Origin: Vairimorpha ceranae
Taxonomy: Eukaryota; Microsporidia; Nosematidae
Length of the DNA: 64,000 nucleotides
Direction: 5' to 3'
Assembly: GCF_000988165.1 (NCBI RefSeq)
Contig: NW_020169306.1
Span: 26,075-90,074, forward strand
Both the position numbers and the translations under genes were made by a program. The notes beneath the pieces were generated by a model. The model saw nothing but the letters and a program-made list of their open reading frames with translations, searched no databases and had not been told where the DNA came from. Positions 38,859 through 48,876 of the stretch are shown here, piece after piece (the stretch's first letter is position 1; each line of letters starts with the position of its first letter).

Positions 38859-40454
38859 ATGCAAAATGAAATTTCTCAGTCTAATATTATAACAGGTGGG
38901 CAATCGTGGTCAGGACTTAGTGCAGTAGAAAAAAATACAAAATCTATTTTGTCAGTTTATAATTCTATAAAAAGCAGTTTTGGACCGATGGGTTTAGATA
39001 AAATGCTTGTAAATGCTGCTGGTGACGTTAATATTACCAATGATGGTGCGACAATATTACAAAATATGGTTATAGAAGATCCTGCAGCAAAAATATTGGT
39101 TGACTTGGCTAATACTCAGGATAAAGAAGTGGGGGATGGTACGACTGGTGTTGTTCTTTTGGCCTGTAGTCTGATTGAAAAGGGTTATAAAATGATTCAA
39201 AGTGGAATGCATCCTTCTGTAGTTGTTAATGGGTACAGATTAGCTTACAGAGAAGGAATACAACATGTTAAGAAATTGTTAACGAAAGACATTAAATTGG
39301 TTGATGACGATTTACTTCGTAAAATAATAACTACGACAATATCAAGTAAATTGCTTAAAGAAGAAAATGATTTATTTTGCGATATTATCATTAAAGCAAT
39401 AAGATCTATATCATATACTGAGATAGGAGGTAAACATCAGTATAATATTAAAGATATTAATATTCTTAAGCATCCTGGCGGTTCTATGAAAGATAGTTTT
39501 TTTAGAGATGGATATGGTATGAATTGTTATATTGCATCACCTGATATGAAAAAGCAAATTCAAAATGTAAAAATATTGTGTCTTGACATGTCATTACAGA
39601 AATACAAATTGCCAATAACAGCATCTGTAACAGTTAACGATCCTAATGAAATGGAAACAATAAGAATGAAAGAAATTGAAATTGCTAAATCTTTAATTAA
39701 ACTTATTGTTAAAACAGGTGCCACTTTAGTTTTAACAACTAAAGGAATTGATGATCTTTGCACTAAGTTACTTTCAGAAGCGGGTATTGTAGCTATTAAA
39801 AGGTGTAAAAAAGAAGATTTAGAAATTATTGCTAAATATTCTGGCACTGAACTTTACTATAATATATTTGAAAATGAATCCTATAAATTGGGACAAGGCA
39901 GATTATTTAAAATGGAGCCAATAGGAAATGATGAATGCGCTTTTATTTATGGACTTAATAAAAATTTAGGAACTATTATTTTAAGAGGTCCTAACACTCA
40001 AATACTTGAGGAAATGCATCGCTCATTAAATGATGCAATGAACATTGTTAAACGAACTTTAGAAAGTAAATGTATTGTAGCAGGAGGTGGTGCAGTAGAA
40101 ATAGCCTTAAGTAACATTTTAGAAACATTTTCTATGTCTATTAATTCAAGAGAGCATATTCCTATTTTTTTTTATAGTGAGGCTATACTTTCTTTACCAA
40201 AAATATTGTGTATGAATGCAGGACTTGATTCAAATGAGTTGATATCAAAAATTATTACACTTCAAAAATCTAAATTTTCTGATTATTTTTCATATGGACT
40301 TGATGTTGTAAACAATGAAATAGGTGACAATTTTAAAAAAGGGATTGTAGAACCAATGATGAATAAATTGAAAGCGCTTAGAACTGCTACAGAGGCAGCC
40401 ATTAGTATTTTAAGAATTAACGAAATAATTGAATTTCCAAATTCAAAAAAATAA
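38859..40454 (+). CDS. T-complex protein 1 subunit alpha (CCT1)
   Basis: 531 residues. TTTTACCCTTAAA precedes the ATG. Group II chaperonin signatures are intact: KSSFGPMGLDKMLV (residues 38-51), NITNDGATILQNM near 55, QDKEVGDGTTGVVLLA near 87 (the GDGTT ATPase loop), and IVAGGGAVEIALSNIL near 405. The start of the chain (GGQSWSGLSAVEKN) and the blocks ITNDGATIL, DPAAKILVDLANTQDKEVGD and HPSVVVNGYRLA fit the alpha subunit better than other subunits. It is one of eight subunits of the cytosolic TRiC ring, which folds actin and tubulin. The apical region is diverged. Human CCT1 is 556 residues, so this is full length. Confidence 0.9.
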   Translation: MQNEISQSNIITGGQSWSGLSAVEKNTKSILSVYNSIKSSFGPMGLDKMLVNAAGDVNITNDGATILQNMVIEDPAAKILVDLANTQDKEVGDGTTGVVLLACSLIEKGYKMIQSGMHPSVVVNGYRLAYREGIQHVKKLLTKDIKLVDDDLLRKIITTTISSKLLKEENDLFCDIIIKAIRSISYTEIGGKHQYNIKDINILKHPGGSMKDSFFRDGYGMNCYIASPDMKKQIQNVKILCLDMSLQKYKLPITASVTVNDPNEMETIRMKEIEIAKSLIKLIVKTGATLVLTTKGIDDLCTKLLSEAGIVAIKRCKKEDLEIIAKYSGTELYYNIFENESYKLGQGRLFKMEPIGNDECAFIYGLNKNLGTIILRGPNTQILEEMHRSLNDAMNIVKRTLESKCIVAGGGAVEIALSNILETFSMSINSREHIPIFFYSEAILSLPKILCMNAGLDSNELISKIITLQKSKFSDYFSYGLDVVNNEIGDNFKKGIVEPMMNKLKALRTATEAAISILRINEIIEFPNSKK

Positions 40455-40596
40455 AAGATTTTCGTTTAATCATTTTTGTTATTTTAATTTGGTCATTTTA
40501 ATTAAACATTTTAATTTGTTCATTTTTAACTAGTATTAGTGATTTATCAAATAAAAGGAGTAAAAAGTATTTAAAAAAATTTTTGAGTATCCTACA

Positions 40597-40995
40597 ATGA
40601 ATAGTAATTCTGATATGAATAAAAAAGCAAGTCAAGAAAAAGAGAATATAAAAGAAAAAGGCCAAGAGGTTGCTGGTAAAGCACAAGAAAAAGGTCATCA
40701 GGGAATGAGTGCAGCTAAAGGTAAATCTGAAGATGTTAAAAGTGACGCTAAAGACATGTACGACAAAGCAGGCGAAAAAGCAGAAGAAGTTGGTGGGAAA
40801 ATTAAACATGGAGCCCAAGAGATGGCACACAAAGTTAAAGAAAAAATTCATCAAATGACCAGTTCTCAAGATATCGGCGAAGGAATGAAGTCTACTGCAG
40901 AAAAAGGAAAAGAAAAATGCGAAGAATGTGCTAAAAACGGAAAAGATACGGCCAAAGAGGCAGGTCAGCGTTTCCAGGAAGCCGGTAAAAAATAA
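40597..40995 (+). CDS. LEA-like (group 3) hydrophilic stress protein
   Basis: 132 residues, extremely hydrophilic with no membrane segment and no Trp. The ATG is preceded by a CCC-like TATCCTACA. The sequence is a run of degenerate 11-residue motifs rich in Ala, Lys, Glu, Gly and Gln, such as YDKAGEKAEEVGGKI, KAQEKGHQGMSAAKGK and STAEKGKEKCEECAKN. This is the composition and periodicity of group 3 late embryogenesis abundant proteins, which are disordered in solution, fold into amphipathic helices on drying and protect proteins and membranes. An unusual pair of Cys (KCEECAK) lies near residue 108. In this organism a role in spore desiccation or stress tolerance is an inference. A low-complexity coiled protein is the alternative. 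Confidence 0.65.
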   Translation: MNSNSDMNKKASQEKENIKEKGQEVAGKAQEKGHQGMSAAKGKSEDVKSDAKDMYDKAGEKAEEVGGKIKHGAQEMAHKVKEKIHQMTSSQDIGEGMKSTAEKGKEKCEECAKNGKDTAKEAGQRFQEAGKK

Positions 40996-41005
40996 ATTTT
41001 TTAAG

Positions 41006-41262
41006 TTTTCAATAACTCTTTGTGATTTGAATTTTTAATGCTTCTTTATGATTTAACTTTTAATGTTTCTTTATGATTAAACTTTTCAATATCTTTTTTA
41101 TGGTTTAAGTTTTCGTTACCTCTTTATGATTTGAATTTTTAATGCTTCTTTGTGAGTTAAATTTTCGTTACTTTTTTTATGATTTAACTTTTCAATACCT
41201 CTTTATGATTTAAATTTTCAATGTCTTTTTTATGGTTTAACTTTTTGTTACCCTTTTTATGA
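41006..41262 (+). repeat. Imperfect ~30-bp tandem repeat ending in a gene start
   Basis: About nine units of the form TTT-T/C-A-TG/AC-CTCTTTATGATTT-AA, each containing CTTTATGATTTAA, CTTTTTATGATTTAAC or close variants, with interspersed GTTACCTC or AATACCTC. The final unit is GTTACCCTTTTTATGATAA, whose ACCC and ATG are the start motif and start codon of the next gene. Confidence 0.75.
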
Positions 41263-41492
41263 TAAATTATCTTGAAAGATCTCAAATACCTTTTTTAAAT
41301 TTATTACCAAATTACATTTCCGAGTTAATATCAAGATATACATCCTATATACCAGTTAACATACAAAAGTTCCTACCAAAAGCATTCTATATTTGTAATA
41401 TTCTTATAGGAAGTGTTATTCTTTACATTCCTTTTGTTTATGTATTTCAAAGAGATTACGAGCCCATACACGAAATGTATCAAAGCTACTAA
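41259..41492 (+). CDS. Small membrane protein, possibly tail-anchored
   Basis: 77 residues. The ATG follows GTTACCCTTTTT. There is one strong hydrophobic segment at about residues 42-65 (AFYICNILIGSVILYIPFVY) with a short charged C-terminal tail (QRDYEPIHEMYQSY). The N-terminal 40 residues are amphipathic with Pro. Single-pass small proteins with this topology include mitochondrial outer-membrane import subunits such as Tom22 and ER/secretory tail-anchored proteins. There is no motif decisive enough to choose. The start context is the last unit of the tandem repeat immediately upstream. Confidence 0.6.
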   Translation: MINYLERSQIPFLNLLPNYISELISRYTSYIPVNIQKFLPKAFYICNILIGSVILYIPFVYVFQRDYEPIHEMYQSY

Positions 41493-42038
41493 AAAATAAA
41501 TTTTTTTACTTCTATTTAAAGACTAAATGCGTTATTTTTTTCAACTGTTTACATCACATTTGCATGCACTTTGTACGTCTCATGTTTTAAAGGCTTTTTA
41601 ATTCCTTGTAAATAAACATTTACTGGATGTGTGTTTTATGAAAAATAAAATGTCTTTTGAATAGGCTTTATTTTTACATTAAAATTTTTTAAGTGGCAGC
41701 ATTTAATGCTATAGTATAAAATAATTTTTTTGTTTTAAACATTTATTAATGGAACACAGCTTAGCTTTGTTTACTGTATTATATTAATTTGGTCTTGCAT
41801 TTAAAATAAGCTAAGATAAATTACAACATAAAATACTCAAGATATATTATCCTCGTTAAACATATTACAATGATAATTATAAAAATTATTTATCAAAGCT
41901 TATATAATTTCCACGCTTAATTTATCAACTTAAAATTAAAATTTGGAACGCATGTTTTTAATTCATAATTTAACGATAGCTTAAAAATTTTTAAATTTTG
42001 TGGTACATAAAGAAACAAAATGAGTAGATAACTAACTT
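41493..42038. other. Intergenic between convergent genes
   Basis: AT-rich 0.55 kb. Nothing recognised. Confidence 0.5.
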
Positions 42039-42443
42039 TTAATCATCCCAGGAACTTCCAAACATATACATTTCATTGTCTGCACAAAGATCAGCATAAG
42101 CTTTAAATTCTCGGGAGCCCGGATTAAATAAGCTTAAAAGTTTACCAAATATACTTGGCTCTTCTCCTGGCCCATAAGTAACAAGAGGCCCTGCAAAAGG
42201 AGGAGGTGATGGTGTTCTTACTCTTTCCAGTTTTTTCGTATAAATTTTTTCTCTCTCGTCATCTAAATCTTTCTTTTCTTTAATCAATTCATCAGAAATT
42301 TTAACCATGCCATTTGTCTCATGTGTATCTACAAAAAATAAATGATCATCGCTAGTAACCGTGTATTCAAATGCTTCTCGCTCTCGATTGCGGCAATCAC
42401 TAAACGCCAAGTTTATAAAAAATAATGTACATAGAAAATTCAT
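42039..42443 (-). CDS. Small secreted protein with PPPF-YGPG motif
   Basis: 134 residues. Residues 1-16 (MNFLCTLFFINLAFSD) form a signal peptide. The mature chain is acidic and hydrophilic, with a Pro-rich patch (TPSPPPFAGPLVTYGPGEE) near residue 78 and a final acidic aromatic tail. Unusually, the bases before the ATG are AAGCGGGGGT, a GGG-type rather than CCC-type motif. Both types have been described for microsporidia. It shares the Pro-Pro-Pro-Phe plus Tyr-Gly-Pro wording with the secreted protein at 19.4 kb and the membrane protein at 25.4 kb. Function unknown. Confidence 0.75.
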   Translation of the reverse strand: MNFLCTLFFINLAFSDCRNREREAFEYTVTSDDHLFFVDTHETNGMVKISDELIKEKKDLDDEREKIYTKKLERVRTPSPPPFAGPLVTYGPGEEPSIFGKLLSLFNPGSREFKAYADLCADNEMYMFGSSWDD

Positions 42444-43626
42444 ACCCCCGCTTCTAAAAATATTATTTATAATTAATTCTATTAAATCATAATTTAATTA
42501 ATTTTTAACGGATAAAAGTACTAAATTTAAAATTGTTTAAATGAAACTAATTGTATAAAATCATGTTTTTTGTAAAAAATAAAAATATTTGAAGTAATTT
42601 TTTATCATCAATTTAATTTTGTTTGAGATTTGACGTGTTTTCAGTGAATCATGTTATTTACACTTTTGACACTTGGGCGTGAAATATGTCTGTTACATTT
42701 AAAAGAGTAATTTAATTTTTTAGATTTTTGATCAAAGGTCAATTAATATGTCAATAAATAAGTTGTGTTTATTAAAAAGTAACATAAAATAGAAAATTTC
42801 TTAATTTTAATTATTAAATGTGTTAAAATGTATTTATAAAATTCCAATTTAACAATAACATGTTATAAATATCAAAACCCCCTTTATCTTTTATAAGTCA
42901 GAGATTAGTAATTTATAATTATTATTTACAATGTTTTATATTGATTAATGTTTATCTTTTCAATTTATTTAATAAGCGATTATTCAAACATTTTAAAATA
43001 AATAACCCCATTTTGTGTTAAATTCTAGAAACTGTATTAGACAAAGTTTAAGTTATTTAAAGTTTTATTGTTGCTTTTAAGAGATTTATTTCTATAGAAA
43101 ATAATAAATTATCTTTTCTCAATAAATACATTTTGATTTGTAAAAGCACATTACTTCACAACATAGTTATATTTTTACAACAAACTTTCAATTGTTAACT
43201 TTACATCAAATGATACTGTTATAAAATATTTGTAAGTAATTTAGTTTGTAAATGTTCCTTTTATTATTTTTCTCTTGTTTTATATTTTTAAATCTATTTT
43301 ATTTTTAACGAGAAACAAAAATGTTTAATTTTAAAAAGTTCGCTGATAATATTTAAAATCCTTTAATTTACAATTAATAATGATTTTGTCATGCTAATGG
43401 TAAATGATATAATATTTTTTTTTTATTGAAATCTCTTAAATTTTTTTTTAAATAATTAGTCCATTAACAACAATTTAAATGTTAGTACTTGTACAAGAAA
43501 ACATATATTACTGAATAATACACTAACTAGCCTTTAACAATAAAATTTTACGCTAAGTTTCACGATCATTTTAAGCCGAAATATAAAAACAACAGAATAA
43601 AAAAATTTTACAATACAACTAATTTA
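42444..43626. other. Intergenic, nothing recognised
   Basis: AT-rich 1.2 kb with no credible gene. Confidence 0.5.
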
Positions 43627-43896
43627 TTACTTATACTCAGTTTTCTGAGTCTGATAAAGCTTTTTATTCCCATCCTTATCGATCTTAAAATGCTTCTCTT
43701 CAATTGTCAACTTCATCACTTTCGTAGGCACAAAATTAATCGGTTTATCAGAAGTAAACTTATAAACATAGGGAGGACCTTCTTTAGTACTACTCTTGCT
43801 TGATGAAGAAGCACCACTCTTGCTTGACGAAGGACCATCATTCTTGTTCGAGGCAAATACGGATACACACAATAACACCAGAAGTTTAGAATTCAT
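43627..43896 (-). CDS. Small secreted Ser-rich protein
   Basis: 89 residues. TTTTAATCCC directly abuts the ATG. MNSKLLVLLCVSVFASNKND is a good signal peptide with likely cleavage after FAS. It is followed by a Ser-rich linker (residues 22-41, with repeated SSSKSG-type units) and a 48-residue basic domain with beta-like alternation (PYVYKFTSDKPINFV and KVMKLTIEEKHFKI). It has no Cys after the signal. Such a short signal-linker-domain protein is typical of secreted effectors or spore-wall components. I do not recognise it. Confidence 0.7.
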   Translation of the reverse strand: MNSKLLVLLCVSVFASNKNDGPSSSKSGASSSSKSSTKEGPPYVYKFTSDKPINFVPTKVMKLTIEEKHFKIDKDGNKKLYQTQKTEYK

Positions 43897-45207
43897 GGGA
43901 TTAAAAGCGATTTTGTATTTATATTAATTAATTTATTCGCATAAATTAATTATTGACACGGACGAAATTAAAAACATCACAGCGAGGTTAAAAACTTAAA
44001 AAAACGTTGTTGTGTTATCTTAATTATAAATTAACTTATCAAACTGTGATAAAGTTAACTTTGGCCGATTTTTATTATAATGTTTTAAGATGTATACCTA
44101 AATGGTTAAAGTTTGTAATTTAAGTGTTAAATTAAATTTTTAAATTAATTTCGATTTAAAAGTGTCAAATCTTTAATTTTGTATAAATAGCAAATTTTAC
44201 ATCACCAAAATAATTTTTAATAAACATTTTAATTTTCAAAATTTAAAATACGTGGTAGTAATATAATTAAAATTAAATGATTTACGTTTAAGAAGTATTC
44301 TACTTTTATATACTAAACCACTTGTGCAAGTAGAAGTTAAGCTGATTTACCAAATTTATATTTTAAAAAATGATTAACAAATGTGATATTAATTTTAAAA
44401 ATTTCTTAAATTTTCTATAACGTAAGGAAATACAAAACATTTTTTTTAAAATTTTAATCATACTGTTAAGTTATTAATTACGATAAATTTTATTAAAAAT
44501 ATTTTTAAAAATATCAAATTAAATGCCGTTGATCTTGAAACTTTCTTTAATATGCTATCAAGTTATTGGTAAACCTTAAATTCCTTGAATAGCCTAGAGC
44601 ATTGCTAGGCCACTTTAAATTAATTATTTCATTTTTTTAATATTCTTAAAATTATTAATTTACGTGATAGTAGCTTTAAAATTTCTTGATCTTTTTTTTA
44701 ATTAAAAAAATACTTTTGAACATAAGAAAATGTTTTACTAAAAATTAATAGTTAATAAGTTTTTTATTATACTTGTTGTGGTTATGACTATGACTGGTCA
44801 TAAACAAATCACAGGTTTTAATATTTCATACATATTAACGTTAATAAGATTTTATAATTTCAAGCATAGCTTAAAACGTCTATTTAAGAAAATAATTGTC
44901 AATAAATAAGCATTAATCTACCAATTTGTTAGAAACTTTCTAACAATATTAATGTATTGTATTCTCATTGTCTTATAATTTTGTGTTAGAATAGTACACT
45001 TGTTTTTTTGCATTTTACAGCTATGTATGTGTCGGAAGATGACAATGATTAAAAATAAAAATATTTTTGTAAAACAAAATTTAATACTTACACTAAATGA
45101 CAAAAAAAAAATAAAATTTGCTTTTTTTTTGTAGTTTTAATTATAATTTTTTGTTTTGATTATTTTTTTAATTTAATTTAAAATCTTCCCTTAATCTAAA
45201 AAATATA
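43897..45207. other. Intergenic, 1.3 kb
   Basis: No gene seen. A small inverted pair (AGCCTAG and CTAGGCC near 44589-44612) and another near 44785-44805 could be short stems. They are weak. Confidence 0.45.
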
Positions 45208-46224
45208 ATGAAATGGTCAAGTATAGGATTTTGTATATTTTTAAAGATACAAATGATATCTTCAAGCTATAGCAATGAACAATCCTTAAGTACATATTTT
45301 GATTATCAAAAATTTTTGACTAGCGAATATTTACATATTAATATGCCATACTGTAAAGATTGTTTGACGAAGTATAATCGTGCGAATAAGACAGAGAGAG
45401 AGATGTTACGATGTGATTGTAAAATTCCTTATCCAGCACACAAATTTGTTTACAGTCCTGCACACCCTTCAGTTTATAAACCCATACTAAATGATGGAAA
45501 CAGTCCACCTTTAAATTTGACAATTACACGTAATACAATACTCCCTATATTCATTAGTAATAAAGTTGTACTAGGAACATTGGTATACCACTTTAATATT
45601 CTCGTTACTAACACAAAGATAAAGTTTGACAATCTCAAAAGAAAATAAATAAATATTCAAAAATTACATCTTTCAAAAGAATTTAGGATTTTTGCATCGG
45701 AAAATGTGCGGTTAGAATACAGAAAAAATAAACAAAAAGTTTATAACTGGACACTATTTACGAAACGGATGTACAATCGTTCACTTCCTCAATTACTTTT
45801 TTACTTAGATATAATACCCATTCCTAAAGATATAAATGTATTATTAATAAGATCTGTAAATCTTTTAGGAGAAATCATGCGGTACTTTTACATCGTAGGA
45901 AAAGATTTTGAGCGAATAGATATTAATCCGCGAAAATGTATTTTAAAAAATAATTTTAAGATAAATACAATAAAAATATTAAACGAAGAAATTCATATTT
46001 TAGTTATTTTACAGGCAATTAAACTTATAATTACTTTCTGCTGTGATATAAATGAAAATATGAATAATCATTTTATTCGTACGCATGATAGGATTTTAAA
46101 AGATGTACAGCAGAATTTAAGAAAATCTGATAGTTATATAAAGTATTTACAGGAGAACAACAAGTTCCTAGAAAGGATAATACCACAACAAAATCGTTGT
46201 TTGATTTTAAAATACTTATATTGA
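45208..46224 (+). pseudogene. Secreted protein interrupted by one in-frame stop
   Basis: The frame opens at ATG 45208 with a CCC motif about 20 bases upstream (TTCCCTTAATC). It runs 146 codons to TAA at 45646-45648, then stays open in the same frame for 191 further codons to a stop at 46222-46224. The first part has an N-terminal hydrophobic segment (IGFCIFLKIQMI), then a Cys-rich patch (YCKDCLTKYNRANKTEREML and RCDCKIPYP) and HKFVYSPAHPSV. The second part is helical (VNLLGEIMRYFYIVGKDFER near its middle). Codon and amino-acid composition are alike on both sides, so this looks like one protein of 338 codons with a single nonsense lesion. Recent decay, stop readthrough or an assembly error are all possible. 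No family recognised. Confidence 0.65.
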
Positions 46225-46814
46225 ATTTTGTTATATTAAAAAACATTTTTTTAATAAGTTTTGCTTTTAAATTAAACATTGTATAACTTTTGTTTTTAAA
46301 ATAAACATTGTATAATTTCTGTTTTTAAATAAACATTGTATATTTTTATTTATCTCTTTAAAACTCTATCATGTTTATCTTATAAGATCAATAAAGAATA
46401 AAATCTAACGTATGTACAGTTTAGGATGCGAAAGGTGATGCTAAATAGCTTGAATTAAAAAATGAGTTACTTTTGTATAAATAACAAAGAAACGATAATT
46501 GAATTGTAGAAAGATTACAAGCTAATATTGATCACTAATAAAGGCGGACAAAATAAGGAATTATTTTTCTAAAGTTTATTTATACATTATTTTATTACAA
46601 AAAAGTAATTGTATAATTTAATAAACTATAATTAAGTGTAATAAATAAAAAAAGTCTTTAATACATTTAATACGATAAGTTTTATCTACGACATTTACAA
46701 TTTAAAACATATCTGTACTAAGTTGAATGATTGATAAATGTATCTTTTAAAAAATAAAGAAATACCAAATATCAACAATAAAAACATTCTGTTTTTTTCA
46801 AATATTAACCCTTT
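46225..46814. other. Intergenic with a short triplicated word
   Basis: The phrase TAAACATTGTATA recurs three times at about 46274, 46304 and 46331, spaced about 30 bases, each preceded by a TTTTTAAA stretch. It is a small tandem repeat just downstream of the broken gene. Otherwise AT-rich with nothing recognised. Confidence 0.5.
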
Positions 46815-47600
46815 ATGGGAAACATCATTTCATACTTTTTCTATAAAAAGAGTGTAATACAATCACCATACAGTATTCTAAAAGTAACACCGTATCATTC
46901 ACTTGGAGAAATAAAGTTAAGTTATCTTAATTTAATGAAAAAAAATCAGAAGCCAGAATACAACACGGCATACGCACTTATAAAGGAAAGCCCACCCCCT
47001 TTAAATCTGTATTCTAATTTATCTGACGATGTTATTGAAAAAATTAATCAGTTTGCTAAAACAGATATACCACCAATAAATAGTTCTGAGTACAAACAAG
47101 CTTATAGAATGCTCAGTAGACTAAACATATCAAACTTTAGGACTGATAATGACAGGATACACTTCTACTTCCATTTAAGTAGACTTATCAACAAGTCTAA
47201 AAAGGAAGATGAGAGACTCATATTAAAAAAACGGCATACTGCAAAAAATAAAACAGTCAGTAAAGTTTTACCAGTATATGGACCATTTCTTATATGTGAA
47301 GAATGCAACAAAAAGTTTAAGGGAATTAATACATTTAAAGATCATCTTAAAAGTAAAAAGCACAAGGAAAATACAAATTTTAAAGAAGAAATTGTTATAG
47401 AGAAGAAAAAACAACCAGTTAAGAATACTGCGAAAGATAAAGTTGTTGAAGTTGAAGAAAGTATTGTACAAAATAAAGTATCAAATCACAAATTGGATCA
47501 TTTAGTTTTTAGAACATGTAGTTTTTGTAAGGAGGTTTTCGATACACGTGTATTACTACTTTATCATTTAAGAAGTAATCATAAAAAAGGATCTTCTTGA
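46815..47600 (+). CDS. Jjj1/DNAJC21-like zinc-finger protein with degenerate J-domain
   Basis: 261 residues. TATTAACCCTTT precedes the ATG. Residues 17-60 (SPYSILKVTPYHSLGEIKLS and onward to AYALIKES) follow a J-domain outline, but the HPD tripeptide that stimulates Hsp70 is absent. Residues about 157-182 form a U1-type C2H2 finger (CEECNKKFKGINTFKDHLKS then KKHKE), and a second C2H2 (CSFCKEVFDTRVLLLYHLRS then NH) ends the protein. J-domain plus these two fingers is the plan of Jjj1/DNAJC21, a factor for late cytosolic 60S maturation that helps recycle Arx1. The human protein is 531 residues, so this is half length, and the missing HPD means Hsp70 stimulation may be lost. The start MGNIIS also fits an N-myristoylation motif. 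Confidence 0.65.
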   Translation: MGNIISYFFYKKSVIQSPYSILKVTPYHSLGEIKLSYLNLMKKNQKPEYNTAYALIKESPPPLNLYSNLSDDVIEKINQFAKTDIPPINSSEYKQAYRMLSRLNISNFRTDNDRIHFYFHLSRLINKSKKEDERLILKKRHTAKNKTVSKVLPVYGPFLICEECNKKFKGINTFKDHLKSKKHKENTNFKEEIVIEKKKQPVKNTAKDKVVEVEESIVQNKVSNHKLDHLVFRTCSFCKEVFDTRVLLLYHLRSNHKKGSS

Positions 47601-48876
47601 CAATTAAAAGCTTAAGCATCTAATAAACATGTTATATAATTTAAACATTCTTGTAAGTTATTAAAATTTTTTAATAAAAATACAAACACGCTAAAGTTTA
47701 TCTATTTAAAATTTGTAATATATAAAATCAATAGGGTTCGTTTGTTTTTTTACATTAAGTCTAAAAAGTAAGCTAAATTCATAGATTAATTAGAGCTTCT
47801 AATTCTTTAAAAATAAGAACAAAAAAATTGAAATATTTAAACTTTGTAAATACAGTACATAAAATAATATAAACTAAATTTATAAAAATGTAAATATAAT
47901 ATAATTTTTATAATGTTTTTTAAAAATAAACAAAGTTAATTTAATTTTTACTTTTTATTTATTTTTTTATTAATAAATTATTTTAGTTACAATTTCAGTA
48001 GTGTAAAGCCCAAAGTTATATTAATTGACGTTATCATAGCAAATGTTATAAATATTTGCTTGTAAAGTTGTCTTGTAAGTTTTATTAAAAATTTTTTAAA
48101 AGATGTAGAGAAAAGATAACATTTTTAGTTCGTCTCGAGAAGTGCAATAACTATGGAAACATTTGCAAGTCTATTCAAGACCTATAGTAAAAAATTACGC
48201 CTAAAAAACTTACTTGAAGGGGGAAACAAACCAATGAAGCCTTAGCATTTCGCGTGGAATTAAGAGTGTCAATTACAGTCATTAAATTCATATCGAACAT
48301 ATCGATTACAAGAACCAATGAAACCCTTGGCCTAGTAACACATTACCAGGTGTTGGCCCTGTAATACAAATAATATTAAGTAAAGAAGAGTTGCTAAGAA
48401 AAAAAAAACATGAAATATTAAAAACATTGTATAAGAATTAGGTGAAAGTTTGAAATAGTAATATAATGATGTAATATGATTTAAAAAATACCAGAATGCT
48501 ACTCTAAACCCCTAAAGACCAGAATTTTAAAAAAAATTAATCAATAAACAATTAAATTATATATTATTAAATTATATTATTTCTTCAAAGTTTGTGAGTT
48601 TTATAAATAAATAATTAGTTGATTTGATTTTCCAAAAGTATGCTTTTTGCATCTTATTTAGATAAATTATTGTGACGACTTGCTACTGTATTAGGACAAG
48701 AACAATATCATACGATTCTTTTGTTTTGCCATACATTCTTTAGAACTTTTAATATCTTGTTTAATCTTAAGCCATCAATCATATTTTGTTCTAACATTTC
48801 TATTTTAACAGATAAAATGGTATGCTTAAATTCAAAAGATCTATAGACATTAATGCACTAAACTAATAACCCTAAA
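47601..48876. other. Intergenic with a possible Tc1-type remnant
   Basis: Near 48130-48370 the base composition is richer in G+C, and one reading gives ALAFRVELRVSITVIKF, resembling the helix-turn-helix of Tc1/mariner transposases. It is short and broken, so only a hint. The rest is AT-rich. Confidence 0.35.

Noticed and set aside
41259..41492. Tom22
   Set aside because: Topology fits but no family-specific residues could be shown, so it is left as a generic tail-anchored protein.
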